DNA from: Paracoccus sediminis
GTDB lineage: Bacteria; Pseudomonadota; Alphaproteobacteria; Rhodobacterales; Rhodobacteraceae
NCBI RefSeq assembly: GCF_900188295.1
Contig: NZ_FZNM01000006.1
Coordinates: 62,001-126,000 of the forward strand
Direction: 5' to 3'
DNA length: 64,000 nt
Position numbers and translations under genes: made by a program. Under the pieces are notes generated by a model that worked only from the letters and a program-made list of their open reading frames with translations, ran no database searches and was not told the origin of the DNA. Of the stretch, positions 17,328 through 25,564 are shown piece by piece (positions within the stretch are counted from its first letter, which is position 1; every line of letters starts with the position of its first letter).

Positions 17328-18533
17328 TCATTCGCCCGATGCGGGCGCTGCGTCCGGGGCTGCCGCCTCGCCGGTGGCGGGCTGTTCCTGCGCGGCGTCC
17401 CCGCCCTCGGCACCGCGTTCCTGCGCCACGACCGTCGCGCCCGGTGCGATCCGTTGCAGGCCGGCCACCACGATGCGGTCGCCTTGTGCCAGACCGTCGG
17501 TCACGACCCACTGGTTGCCGCGGTCCTGCGCAATCTCGATCACGCGTTCCTCGACCACGTTCTGATCGTTGACGACCATGGCCAAGGGGCGCCCGCGCCG
17601 ATCGCGGCTGACGCCTTCCTGCGGGGCAAGGACGGCGTCTTTCAACTGGCCTTGGGGGATGTCGGCCAGAACGAACATGCCGGGCAGCAGGAAGCCGTCG
17701 GGATTGGCGAACTCCATCCGCAGGGTGATGACGCCGGTGGTTTCGTCCACGCGCGGTTCGGCCGCCGTCATCGACCCGGTATGTTCATAAGTGCTTCCGT
17801 CGGCCAGGCGCAGCGTCACGGTGCGGTCGGTGCCTGCGGGCAACGCGGCCTCTGGCCCCATGCGCTGCCATCGCAGGATTTCAGCCGCGGATTGGGTGAC
17901 GTCCACGCGTACCGGGTCGATGCGCCGGATGACGGCCAGGGGCGTGGCCTGGCCCGCCGTGACCAACGCGCCGGGGCTGACCTGGGCCAGACCGATCACC
18001 CCGTCGATGGGCGCGGTGATCGTGGTGCGGTCCAGATCGATCTGGGCGGCCAGCAACTGCGCCTCGGCCGCCTTGACAGCAGCTTCGGCGGCGTCGCGGG
18101 CGGCGATGGCGCTGTCCTGGGTCTGTTCGCTGGCCACGCGGCGGTCGCGCAGCGCCACGACGCGATCAGCCTCGCGCCGGGCGGCATCGGCCTGGGCCTG
18201 GGCCTGGGCCTGGGCCGCCTGGGCCTGGGCCACGGCGGCCTCGTAGGTCCGGGGGTCGATGCGGTACAAGGGATCGCCTTCCGCGACCGGGCTGCCCTCA
18301 TCGAACAGACGCTCGACGATCAGGCCGCCGACCTGCGGACGCAGTTCCGCCTCGGCCGAGGGGAGCACGCGGCCCGGCAGACTGGAGGTCAGGGTGATGT
18401 CCTGAACCGCCAGGGTCACGACGGTAACGGCCGGGGGCGGCATTTCTCCTCCGGGCGCCTGGGCGGAAAGGCTGGCCGGAAACGCCGAAACGACCATGCC
18501 GGCAAGAACAAGAAATCGCTTCAGCGTCACCAT
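17328..18533 (-). CDS. RND efflux periplasmic adaptor subunit
   Basis: 401-aa membrane fusion protein linking the RND pump to an outer-membrane channel. It has a signal peptide (about 1-24), then a lipoyl-type half motif, a long alpha-helical hairpin (about 95-160), the second lipoyl half (TTITAPIDGVIGLAQVSPG near 168-186), a beta-barrel domain and an acidic Ala/Pro/Glu-rich tail. The hairpin contains an Ala-Gln repeat coded by a CCTGGG hexamer tandem (18191-18229). No lipobox Cys was seen, so it is probably anchored by its signal segment or free in the periplasm. First gene of the efflux operon. Confidence 0.92.
   Translation of the reverse strand: MVTLKRFLVLAGMVVSAFPASLSAQAPGGEMPPPAVTVVTLAVQDITLTSSLPGRVLPSAEAELRPQVGGLIVERLFDEGSPVAEGDPLYRIDPRTYEAAVAQAQAAQAQAQAQADAARREADRVVALRDRRVASEQTQDSAIAARDAAEAAVKAAEAQLLAAQIDLDRTTITAPIDGVIGLAQVSPGALVTAGQATPLAVIRRIDPVRVDVTQSAAEILRWQRMGPEAALPAGTDRTVTLRLADGSTYEHTGSMTAAEPRVDETTGVITLRMEFANPDGFLLPGMFVLADIPQGQLKDAVLAPQEGVSRDRRGRPLAMVVNDQNVVEERVIEIAQDRGNQWVVTDGLAQGDRIVVAGLQRIAPGATVVAQERGAEGGDAAQEQPATGEAAAPDAAPASGE
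18191..18229 (-). repeat. CCTGGG hexanucleotide tandem repeat inside the adaptor gene
   Basis: Four perfect CCTGGG units, a CCG interruption, then two more units. On the coding strand it specifies the alternating Ala-Gln run in the coiled-coil hairpin. Unit changes would keep the frame and alter hairpin length by two residues each. Confidence 0.8.
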
Positions 18534-18571
18534 GCTGTCCGTCCGTGTGGATTAAGTGCCGGTTCTGACGT

Positions 18572-18591
18572 CTGCCTGTCGGTTCAGGCAG
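18572..18591. promoter_or_regulatory. Inverted repeat upstream of the efflux operon, candidate operator
   Basis: CTGCCTG-TCGGTT-CAGGCAG, 7-bp perfect arms with a 6-nt spacer, 39 bp upstream of the adaptor start in the 198-bp divergent region shared with the DUF1330 gene. The spacing and position suit a repressor site, but no TetR- or MarR-type gene is adjacent. Confidence 0.4.
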
Positions 18592-18731
18592 TTCGCCGCC
18601 GCTCACGCTATCGTCAAGCGAGCGGAAGGACAACGGGTGCGATGCAGATCCGCGCGCCGTTCGACGATCCTTGCCGGATGCCTTTTGAACGGGCACTGTG
18701 ATGGACGTAAACCCAACAACGCGAGGATCCC

Positions 18732-19058
18732 ATGGCAGCCTATCTGATCGCGGACGTGAAGGTGACGGACGATTCCTGGGTGCCCGATTACGCCGCCCGT
18801 GTGCACGAGATCGCCGCCAGGCACGGCGGTCGCTATCTGTCGCGATCCGGCAACGTGGATACGCTGGAAGGCAAGCCCCTTGGCGGCACCCTTGTCGCCC
18901 TGATCGAGTTTCCGTCCAAGGACGCGGCTCGGGCGTTCGCCGCCGATCCCGAATATGCCCCCTTCGGCGCCGCGCGCAAATCAGGCAGCGTCAGCAACTT
19001 TCACCTGATCGATGACACGGATCTGGCAGGCGGCATCCCCTATTTGCCGAAAGGTTGA
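18732..19058 (+). CDS. DUF1330 domain-containing protein
   Basis: 108-aa protein of the small ferredoxin-like alpha/beta barrel family DUF1330. The family pattern is clear: MAAYLIADVKVTD at the start, YLSRSGNVDTLEG in the middle and LIEFPSKDAARAFAADPEY later. The fold is that of dimeric alpha-beta barrel enzymes, but the function is not established. ATG 18732 has GAGGA 5 nt upstream. It stands alone, divergent from the efflux operon. Confidence 0.88.
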   Translation: MAAYLIADVKVTDDSWVPDYAARVHEIAARHGGRYLSRSGNVDTLEGKPLGGTLVALIEFPSKDAARAFAADPEYAPFGAARKSGSVSNFHLIDDTDLAGGIPYLPKG

Positions 19059-19135
19059 TCCATCGCATTGCCGCGATGGCCTAAAGGTGCAAGGAACGGG
19101 CACGGCGCCTTGGCCGTCTGGTTTCGGAACATCTG

Positions 19136-19885
19136 ATGCGTTTTGCCTATGGCCCGGCCCTGATCCGGGTGAACATGCCCGACCGGCCGTCCCTGCTGGC
19201 CGAGGTGACGCGGCGGTTCCGCGCGGGACAGGGCTTCGCGCTGGCGACCATCAATCTGGATCACCTGGTCAAGCTGCGCCAGGATCCGGCGTTCTGCACG
19301 GCCTATGCCGCCCAGGATCTGGTGGTCGCGGACGGAAACCCCATCGTCTGGCTGTCCCGTCTGGCGCGGCGCCCGGTGGGCCTTGTGACGGGTTCCGATC
19401 TGGTGATCCCCCTGGCGCAGATCGCGGCGGCCGAAGGTGTGGGCATGGCGCTGGTCGGAACCACCGATGCCGCTTTGGACGCCGCCGCCGCCGAAATTGT
19501 CCGGCTTGTTCCCGGTTGCCGGATCGATCTGCGGATCGCGCCGCCGATGGGGTTCGATCCTGACAACAACGACGCACGGAATCTGTTGCGCAAGGTTCAG
19601 GACAGCGGCGCCCGGCTGTGCTTTCTGGCGCTGGGCGCGCCCAAGCAGGAACGGCTGGCCGCACGCGGACGGCAAGAGGCCCCGGATGTGGGCTTTGCCT
19701 CGATCGGCGCGGGGCTGGACTTTCTGGCGGGCAATCAGACCCGCGCGCCGGAATGGGTCCGAATGATTGCGATGGAATGGGCGTGGCGGATGCTGTCGGC
19801 GCCCAAACGGCTGGTGCCCCGATATGCCCGCTGCGCAGCCATCCTGCCGACCGAAGCGGTAGCGGCGCTGAAACAGCGTCCCTGA
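19136..19885 (+). CDS. WecG/TagA/CpsF family glycosyltransferase
   Basis: 249-aa GT26-family enzyme that adds a sugar to a lipid-linked first sugar in surface polysaccharide synthesis. Family landmarks: INLDHLVKLR near residue 40, ADGNPIVWLSRL near 64, the CFLALGAPKQE segment near 161 and the GLDFLAGNQTRAPEWVR segment near 198. It faces an exopolysaccharide initiating sugar transferase; the two stop codons are directly adjacent (19885/19886). Donor and acceptor sugars are unknown. Confidence 0.9.
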   Translation: MRFAYGPALIRVNMPDRPSLLAEVTRRFRAGQGFALATINLDHLVKLRQDPAFCTAYAAQDLVVADGNPIVWLSRLARRPVGLVTGSDLVIPLAQIAAAEGVGMALVGTTDAALDAAAAEIVRLVPGCRIDLRIAPPMGFDPDNNDARNLLRKVQDSGARLCFLALGAPKQERLAARGRQEAPDVGFASIGAGLDFLAGNQTRAPEWVRMIAMEWAWRMLSAPKRLVPRYARCAAILPTEAVAALKQRP

Positions 19886-20563
19886 TTAGCAGCCGGTCCG
19901 GCCCACCACGACCGACACGGTGCGCATCAGGATCGCCACATCCTTGGAAAAGGACAGATCGTTTTCGTAACGGTCATCGTACCAGGCTCGGGCAGCAAAG
20001 GTCGTGCCGTTGCGCCCCGACGTCTGCCAGAATCCCGTGATGCCGGGACGCAGACGATAATATCCGTCGCCCGAATACAGCTCCTGCTGATCGGGCATCA
20101 TCGGACGCGGTCCGACCAAGCTCATGTCTCCGGTCAGCACGTTCCACAACTGCGGCAGCTCGTCCATCGAACTGGCCCGCAGCAGACGGCCAAAGCCCGT
20201 AACGCGAGGATCGTGGCGCAGCTTTTGCGTGGTGTTCCATTCCGCGTGCGCTTCGGGGTTCTGGGCCAGGTAATCGCCCAGCCGCTGGTCGGCATCGTGA
20301 ACCATGCTGCGCAGCTTCCACATCCGGAACATGCGCCCGTCACGGCCGATCCGCTTCTGCGCATAAAAGGGACTCTTTCCATCCGTCATAATAATCAGCG
20401 CCAGCAACACGACCAGCGGCAGCACCACAGGAGAGGCCAGCAGGACCATCAGCATGTCCAGCGGACGCTTTATCAGGCTGCGATACAGCCAAGGGCGCGA
20501 TTTGTCGTTGGAAAGGGCGCCCGCGACACGGGCCAAAGCGACCGTCTGAAATTTAACCGACAT
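19886..20563 (-). CDS. Undecaprenyl-phosphate sugar phosphotransferase (ExoY-like)
   Basis: 225-aa bacterial sugar transferase that loads the first sugar-phosphate onto undecaprenyl phosphate. One membrane helix (about 33-58) precedes the cytoplasmic catalytic domain with FRMWKLRSM, SSMDELPQLWNVLTGDMSLVGPRP and the LRPGITGFWQ block. Only the single short hydrophobic anchor is present, so it is the ExoY type rather than the five-helix WbaP type. I place the start at 20563, which has CAGG 5 nt upstream; ATG 20575 lacks one. An AT-rich island lies upstream. Probably acts with the facing GT26 enzyme. Confidence 0.9.
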   Translation of the reverse strand: MSVKFQTVALARVAGALSNDKSRPWLYRSLIKRPLDMLMVLLASPVVLPLVVLLALIIMTDGKSPFYAQKRIGRDGRMFRMWKLRSMVHDADQRLGDYLAQNPEAHAEWNTTQKLRHDPRVTGFGRLLRASSMDELPQLWNVLTGDMSLVGPRPMMPDQQELYSGDGYYRLRPGITGFWQTSGRNGTTFAARAWYDDRYENDLSFSKDVAILMRTVSVVVGRTGC

Positions 20564-20913
20564 CTTTACCTGCACATCACTGAAAAGAGCCCCGGACCGG
20601 TGGGGCGTTCACTGGCAACCCCAAAAACATAGCACCCCCGCAACGCGCTGAGTATCGATAAAGTTTGATTCAATTGGTTAATTAATTGTCGTTTTGGATA
20701 GTTTGTCTGGATCGGCCGCCCTGTCGCGGTGCCGAACAGGGTCGCAACAACCGTTGCGGGACGGATTCCGGGGTTCACGGGCGCGCCGATTCGTGTGGCA
20801 GGCGCTTTTCCGGCAACCGGATCGCCTTTCGTGTCGCCATTCGGTTGAACTGCGCCGGTTTCTGCCTATGCTGCGCCGCAATACCCTGCCCCCCAAGGGA
20901 TACAAAATACGCC
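20564..20913. other. 350-bp intergenic region with AT-rich island
   Basis: The divergent gap between the ExoY-like gene and telA. It contains a strongly AT-rich stretch (20661-20700) with an inverted repeat CAATT/AATTG (20671-20675 and 20684-20688). I see no RNA gene and no credible open frame. The rest is GC-rich with no clear signal except a distant AAGGGA (20895-20900) in front of telA. Confidence 0.6.
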
Positions 20914-22107
20914 ATGACCGACGAAACCCGCCGCCGCGCCGAGGATATCCGTACCGAGATCGAGGATCTGACCTCGACAGCGTTGCCAGAGCCACGATCG
21001 GATCCCTTGTCCGCGCAGGCATCCGATCCCCAGCTTGCCGCCGAGATCCGACGCCGCATGGATGAAATCGACCTGACCGATTCCGGATCCATCGTGCGGT
21101 TCGGCACGCGGGCGCAGGCGGGCTTGCAGGAAATCAGCCAGAAGATGCTGGCCGATGTCAAAAGCAAGGAGGTCGGTCCGGCCGGCGAAAGCCTGCGCAG
21201 CATCGTGACGACGATCCGCGGCTTTTCGACCAGCGAACTGGACATGCGCCGGACCCGCAGCTGGTGGGAAAGGCTGCTGGGCCGGTCCGCGCCCTTTGCC
21301 AGGTTCGTGGCCAATTACGAACAGGTCCAGACCCAGATTGACCGCATCACGGTGGAACTGGATCGGCACGAACAGACGCTGCTGAAGGACATCAAGGCGC
21401 TTGATCTGCTGTATGACCACACGCTCAAGTTCTATGACGAACTGGCGCTGTACATCGCCGCAGGCGAGAAAAAATTGCAGGAACTGGACCGCACGGCCAT
21501 CCCGGACCTGGAGGCCAGGATGCGAGCGGCATCGGAAGACGATCAGGTCATGGAGGCCCAGGCGCTGCGCGACCTACGCGCCGTGCGCGACGAGCTGGAA
21601 CGGCGTGTCCACGACCTGAGGCTGACGCGACAGGTGACGATGCAGTCCTTGCCCTCGATCCGGCTGGTGCAGGAAAACGACAAGTCGCTGGTGACAAAGA
21701 TCAATTCGACGCTGGTGAACACCGTCCCGCTGTGGGAAACGCAACTGGCGCAAGCGGTGACGATCCAGCGCAGCGCCGAGGCCGCGCGCGCCGTCAAGGA
21801 AGCCAGCGACCTGACAAATGAGCTTTTGACCCGCAACGCCGACAACCTGCGCCAGGCCAACGTCCAGATCCGCACCCAGACCGAACGCGGTGTGTTCGAC
21901 ATCAATTCGGTCAAGGCCGCCAATGCCCAACTGATCGCCACCATCGAGGACAGCCTGCGCATCGCCGACGAAGGCCGCACCCGCCGCGCCGCCGCCGAAA
22001 GCGACCTGACCAAGATGGAGGCCGACCTGCGCGACACGCTGGCCCGCGCGACGGCCCAGCGGCAGGATAGCCGTGCCCTTCCGACGGCGACGACGACGCG
22101 GCAATGA
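20914..22107 (+). CDS. telA: TelA-family 'toxic anion resistance' protein
   Basis: 397-aa, highly charged, mostly alpha-helical cytoplasmic protein of the TelA/KlaA family. The family core is visible: GFSTSELDMRRTRSWWERLLGRSAPFARF-type segment near 105-133 (key residues W119, W120), then long coiled-coil helices to about residue 360 with NDKSLVTKINSTLVNTVPLWETQLAQA near 245-275. The name comes from tellurite resistance, but a biochemical role is not known. First gene of a tight four-gene unit; its TGA overlaps the next ATG. The frame is open further upstream to 20686, but ATG 20914 begins recognisable sequence. XpaC, a frequent partner, is not present. Confidence 0.85.
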   Translation: MTDETRRRAEDIRTEIEDLTSTALPEPRSDPLSAQASDPQLAAEIRRRMDEIDLTDSGSIVRFGTRAQAGLQEISQKMLADVKSKEVGPAGESLRSIVTTIRGFSTSELDMRRTRSWWERLLGRSAPFARFVANYEQVQTQIDRITVELDRHEQTLLKDIKALDLLYDHTLKFYDELALYIAAGEKKLQELDRTAIPDLEARMRAASEDDQVMEAQALRDLRAVRDELERRVHDLRLTRQVTMQSLPSIRLVQENDKSLVTKINSTLVNTVPLWETQLAQAVTIQRSAEAARAVKEASDLTNELLTRNADNLRQANVQIRTQTERGVFDINSVKAANAQLIATIEDSLRIADEGRTRRAAAESDLTKMEADLRDTLARATAQRQDSRALPTATTTRQ

Positions 22108-23132
22108 CGGGGCAAGGATCGATGTTCCGGCCGGTTCTGCTTCTGCTGGGACTGCTGGCCGTCGCCGCCTGCCAGGCGCCGGAGCCGGCCCCGCCGCCGA
22201 TCCCGGAACCGCGTCCCCTGGCCCGTCCGGCCAAACCCGTTCCGTCGCAAGAGGATCTGCGAAAGGCCCGCGCCCAACGCAATCGCCAGGCCAATGCCGC
22301 AGCGGCCCAGGCCGTGGTCATGGCAAGCGCCACCAGCACCGAGCAGCGGGATTTCTATGCTCGCGCCGAACGGTCCCTGCGCGATCAGGGCAGACTGCGG
22401 CGCGACCGCATACCACAAGATGCGCCGGTCGACGCCGAAACGCTGACCCGCAATTTTCTGGCAATCGCGTTGCGGGATGAATACGCCCATGGCGGCATCC
22501 AGACAGGCGGCGGCGGCGCGGCGGCCCCTTTGAGGCGCTGGCAGGATCCGGTTCGGTTGCAGATCGAATTCGGCGCCTCGACCGATGTCGCGACAAGGCG
22601 CGTGTATCGGGTTGAAACTGGCGAATTCGCATCGCGTCTGGCAGCGGCGACGGGACATCCGGTCATGCAGACGGACAGCGGCGGCAACTTCATCGTGATG
22701 GTCCTGTCCGATGACGAACGCCGCGCCATCGGGCCGCGCCTCGCCCAGCTTGTGCCGGGGATTCCCGCACGGGACATCGCGGTGATGCAGGATCTGGACG
22801 CCGACAACTTCTGCACGGTGTTCGCCTATTCGCGCGGCGCCGTCCCGGTCTACTCCAACGCCGTCGCCCTGATCCGGGCCGAGCTTCCGCCCCTGCTACA
22901 AAGTTCCTGCATCCACGAGGAATTGGCCCAAGGCATGGGGCTGGCCAATGACAGCCCCGACGCCCGTCCGTCGATCTTCAACGACGACGAGGAATTCGCC
23001 CTGCTGACCCGGCACGACGAACTGCTGCTGAAAATCCTGTACGATCCCCGCCTGCGCCCCGGCATGTCCGCGCCCGAGGCCGAACCGATCGTCCGCCGGA
23101 TCGCCTCGGAACTGCTGGCGCAAAGTCTCTGA
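22104..23132 (+). CDS. DUF2927 domain-containing lipoprotein
   Basis: 342-aa exported protein with a lipoprotein signal: hydrophobic segment LLLLGLLAVAAC with the lipid-acceptor Cys near residue 23, followed by a Pro-rich linker (PEPAPPPIPEPRP). The C-terminal two thirds matches DUF2927, including SSCIHEELAQGMGLANDS near 266-283, which has a HExxxxxG-like His/Glu cluster similar to a minimal metalloprotease motif. It overlaps telA by 4 bp and precedes the SPFH gene by 65 bp. A start at 22122 is also possible. Function unknown. Confidence 0.75.
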   Translation: MTGQGSMFRPVLLLLGLLAVAACQAPEPAPPPIPEPRPLARPAKPVPSQEDLRKARAQRNRQANAAAAQAVVMASATSTEQRDFYARAERSLRDQGRLRRDRIPQDAPVDAETLTRNFLAIALRDEYAHGGIQTGGGGAAAPLRRWQDPVRLQIEFGASTDVATRRVYRVETGEFASRLAAATGHPVMQTDSGGNFIVMVLSDDERRAIGPRLAQLVPGIPARDIAVMQDLDADNFCTVFAYSRGAVPVYSNAVALIRAELPPLLQSSCIHEELAQGMGLANDSPDARPSIFNDDEEFALLTRHDELLLKILYDPRLRPGMSAPEAEPIVRRIASELLAQSL

Positions 23133-23197
23133 CTGGCGGCTTGCGTGGCGACGGGGCATGGCCGCATACAGGGGCATGACATCCCGAGGAGGCGGAC

Positions 23198-24313
23198 ATG
23201 GCGATCTTCGACATCCTGGGCGGAGAGTTCATCGAGATCATCGAATGGACCGACGACACGCGCGACACGATGGTCTGGCGCTATCCGACGGTCGGCAACG
23301 CCATCAAGTACGGCGCCAAGCTGACCGTCCGCGAAGGCCAGACCGCGGCCTTCGTGCACGAAGGCCAGCTGGCCGACACATTCGGCCCCGGCCTGTATCT
23401 GCTGGAAACCAACAACCTGCCCGTCCTGACACGGTTGCAGCACTGGGACCACGGCTTTCGCAGCCCCTTCAAGTCCGAGATCTATTTCGTCAACACGACG
23501 CGATTCAACGACCTGAAATGGGGCACCCGGAATCCGATCATGGCGCGCGACCCGGAATTCGGCCCGGTGCGTCTGCGCGCCTTTGGCACCTATTCGCTGC
23601 GCGTCACCGATCCCGGACGCTTCATCACGGAGATCGTCGGCACCGACGGCGAATTCACGCGCGACGAGATCGCGTTTCAAATTCGCAACGTGATCGTGCA
23701 GGAATTTTCTCGGGTCATCGCGGAATCAGGGATCCCGGTGCTGGACATGGCCGCCAACACGGACCAACTGGCCAAGCTCGTCGCCACCGCCATTGAACCC
23801 ACAATCAGCGCCTATGGCCTGACCATCCCTGAATTCTATATCGAAAACATCAGCCTGCCGCAGGAAGTCGAGAAGATGCTGGACAAGCGCACCTCAATGG
23901 GAATTCTGGGCGATCTGGACCGTTTCGGCCAGTATGCGGCAGGCGAGGCGATGGTGAATGCCAGCCAGAATCCCGGCGCGGCGGGCGCGGGCGTGGGTGC
24001 CGCCATGGGGGCCATGCTGGGTGCCGGCATGGCGGGCCGCCCGTCATCGGGTCCATGGGGCAATGTTCCGCAAACCGGGCCGGGCACACCGCCCCCTGTG
24101 CCCCAGGGGTATGATGCCGTCTGGCATGTGGCGCTGAACGGACAGGCGGAAGGGCCTTACGGTCGCACTCAGCTGGAACGTCTCTCGGCCGAGGGACGCT
24201 TTACCCGCGACACGCTGGTCTGGACACCCGGCCAGGACAATTGGCGCAAGGCAAGCGAGATGACCGAATTGGCCGCCATGTTCCCCACCATGCCGCCGCC
24301 CCTGCCCGGCTGA
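23198..24313 (+). CDS. SPFH-domain (band 7-like, 'virion core protein' type) protein with C-terminal GYF_2 domain
   Basis: 371-aa protein. Residues about 1-240 form the SPFH-type domain of the virion-core-protein-like group (starts MAIFDILGGEFIEII; EFYIENISLPQEVEKMLDKRTSMG near 210-235). A Gly/Ala-rich linker with GAGVGAAMGAMLGAGMAG follows, then a GYF_2 (DUF4339) domain at about 312-365 (WHVALNGQAEGPYG, W near 350). SPFH proteins oligomerise on membranes. Excellent ribosome-binding site GAGGAGG. It is 3 nt upstream of the zinc-ribbon gene, so the two are co-translated. Confidence 0.85.
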   Translation: MAIFDILGGEFIEIIEWTDDTRDTMVWRYPTVGNAIKYGAKLTVREGQTAAFVHEGQLADTFGPGLYLLETNNLPVLTRLQHWDHGFRSPFKSEIYFVNTTRFNDLKWGTRNPIMARDPEFGPVRLRAFGTYSLRVTDPGRFITEIVGTDGEFTRDEIAFQIRNVIVQEFSRVIAESGIPVLDMAANTDQLAKLVATAIEPTISAYGLTIPEFYIENISLPQEVEKMLDKRTSMGILGDLDRFGQYAAGEAMVNASQNPGAAGAGVGAAMGAMLGAGMAGRPSSGPWGNVPQTGPGTPPPVPQGYDAVWHVALNGQAEGPYGRTQLERLSAEGRFTRDTLVWTPGQDNWRKASEMTELAAMFPTMPPPLPG

Positions 24314-24316
24314 GCG

Positions 24317-25552
24317 ATGCCGACCCCGCAGACGGAACACCGCTATCCCTGCGACCGGTGCGGGGCCAGCCTGCGCTTTCAGCCGGGTCAGCAGGTGCTG
24401 ATCTGCGACTGGTGCGGGCATCGCCAGACCATCGGCCAAGGCCCGGCCCGCCAGACCCAAGGCGGATCCGAGGGCAAGGACGCGATCCTGGCCGATCCCG
24501 AAACCGGGCGGGCGCTGCAATGGGACGCAGGCCACAAATCGCCCGAACTGCGGGAAATCCCGTTGGAACAGGGCCTGCGGCTGGACGCGGCGTGGGATCT
24601 GGCGGCAACGGTGCGGCTGCTGTCCTGCCCTAATTGCGGCGCGCAGATGGAGGTCGGCGACAGGATCCATGCGACGGCCTGCCCGTTCTGCGCCACGCCG
24701 GTCGTCACCGATACCGGCACCAGCCGCAAGATCAAGCCGCAAGGCATCATGCCGTTCCGCCTGACCGAGGATCAGGCCCACCGCGCCATGGAGGAATGGC
24801 TGGGCAATCTGTGGTTCGCGCCGTCGGGACTGATCGCCTATGCCCGGCGCGGACGGCGGATGCGCGGCGTCTATTCGCCGTACTGGACCTTTGACGCCCG
24901 GACCCGGTCCAGCTATGCCGGGCAACGCGGCGATCATTATTACGAAACGGTCTGGGTCACGCAGCAGATCGATGGCCGCAGCAAGCAGGTCGCCCGTCAG
25001 GTCCGGCGCACCCGCTGGCGCCCCGCGCAAGGCAGGATCGCGCGCGATTTCAACGATGTGCTGGTGCTGGCTTCGGCATCTCTGCCACGCAAATTTTCGG
25101 ACGGGCTGACGCCATGGGATCTGTCGCACCTGCGGACCTATGCCCCCGATTATCTCGCGGGTCTGGAGGCCGAGGCCTATACCATCCCGCTGGCGGATGG
25201 CCACAAGACCGCACGGTCGGAAATGGCGGGCGTGATCCTGAACGATGCCCGGCGAGACATCGGCGGCGACGAGCAGCGCGTGGACCGGATCAGCACCGAT
25301 CATTTGGACGAGACGTTCAAGCATGTCCTGCTGCCGGTCTGGACCGCCGCTTATCGCTATAACGGCAAAAGCTTTCGCTTTGTGGTGAACGGCCAGTCGG
25401 GCCGTGTCATGGGCGAACGCCCCTGGTCCGTGTGGAAAATCGCTGCGGCGGTCATTGCCGGACTGGTTGCGCTAGCGGCTTTGCTGTATCTGGCCGATGC
25501 AGGGGGCTATATCGACCTGAATGCGGGCGATGTCGTCATTCAGGGATTTTGA
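24317..25552 (+). CDS. Zinc-ribbon membrane-anchored protein of unknown function
   Basis: 411-aa protein with two Cys4 zinc ribbons: CDRCG...CDWCG (about residues 13-36) and CPNCG...CPFCA (about 106-127). A conserved middle region with YSPYWTFDARTRS follows (about 185-197), then one transmembrane helix near the C-terminus (WKIAAAVIAGLVALAALLYL, about 375-395). Such proteins are often labelled 'primosomal protein N' superfamily II helicase', but no Walker A/B or DEAD-type motif is present, so it is not a helicase. Last gene of the TelA/DUF2927/SPFH unit. Confidence 0.75.
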   Translation: MPTPQTEHRYPCDRCGASLRFQPGQQVLICDWCGHRQTIGQGPARQTQGGSEGKDAILADPETGRALQWDAGHKSPELREIPLEQGLRLDAAWDLAATVRLLSCPNCGAQMEVGDRIHATACPFCATPVVTDTGTSRKIKPQGIMPFRLTEDQAHRAMEEWLGNLWFAPSGLIAYARRGRRMRGVYSPYWTFDARTRSSYAGQRGDHYYETVWVTQQIDGRSKQVARQVRRTRWRPAQGRIARDFNDVLVLASASLPRKFSDGLTPWDLSHLRTYAPDYLAGLEAEAYTIPLADGHKTARSEMAGVILNDARRDIGGDEQRVDRISTDHLDETFKHVLLPVWTAAYRYNGKSFRFVVNGQSGRVMGERPWSVWKIAAAVIAGLVALAALLYLADAGGYIDLNAGDVVIQGF

Positions 25553-25564
25553 GGGAGGGGTTCG

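Noticed and set aside
18191..18229. CCTGGG repeats considered as a CRISPR-like array
   Set aside because: Units are six bases, contiguous and coding; no spacers.
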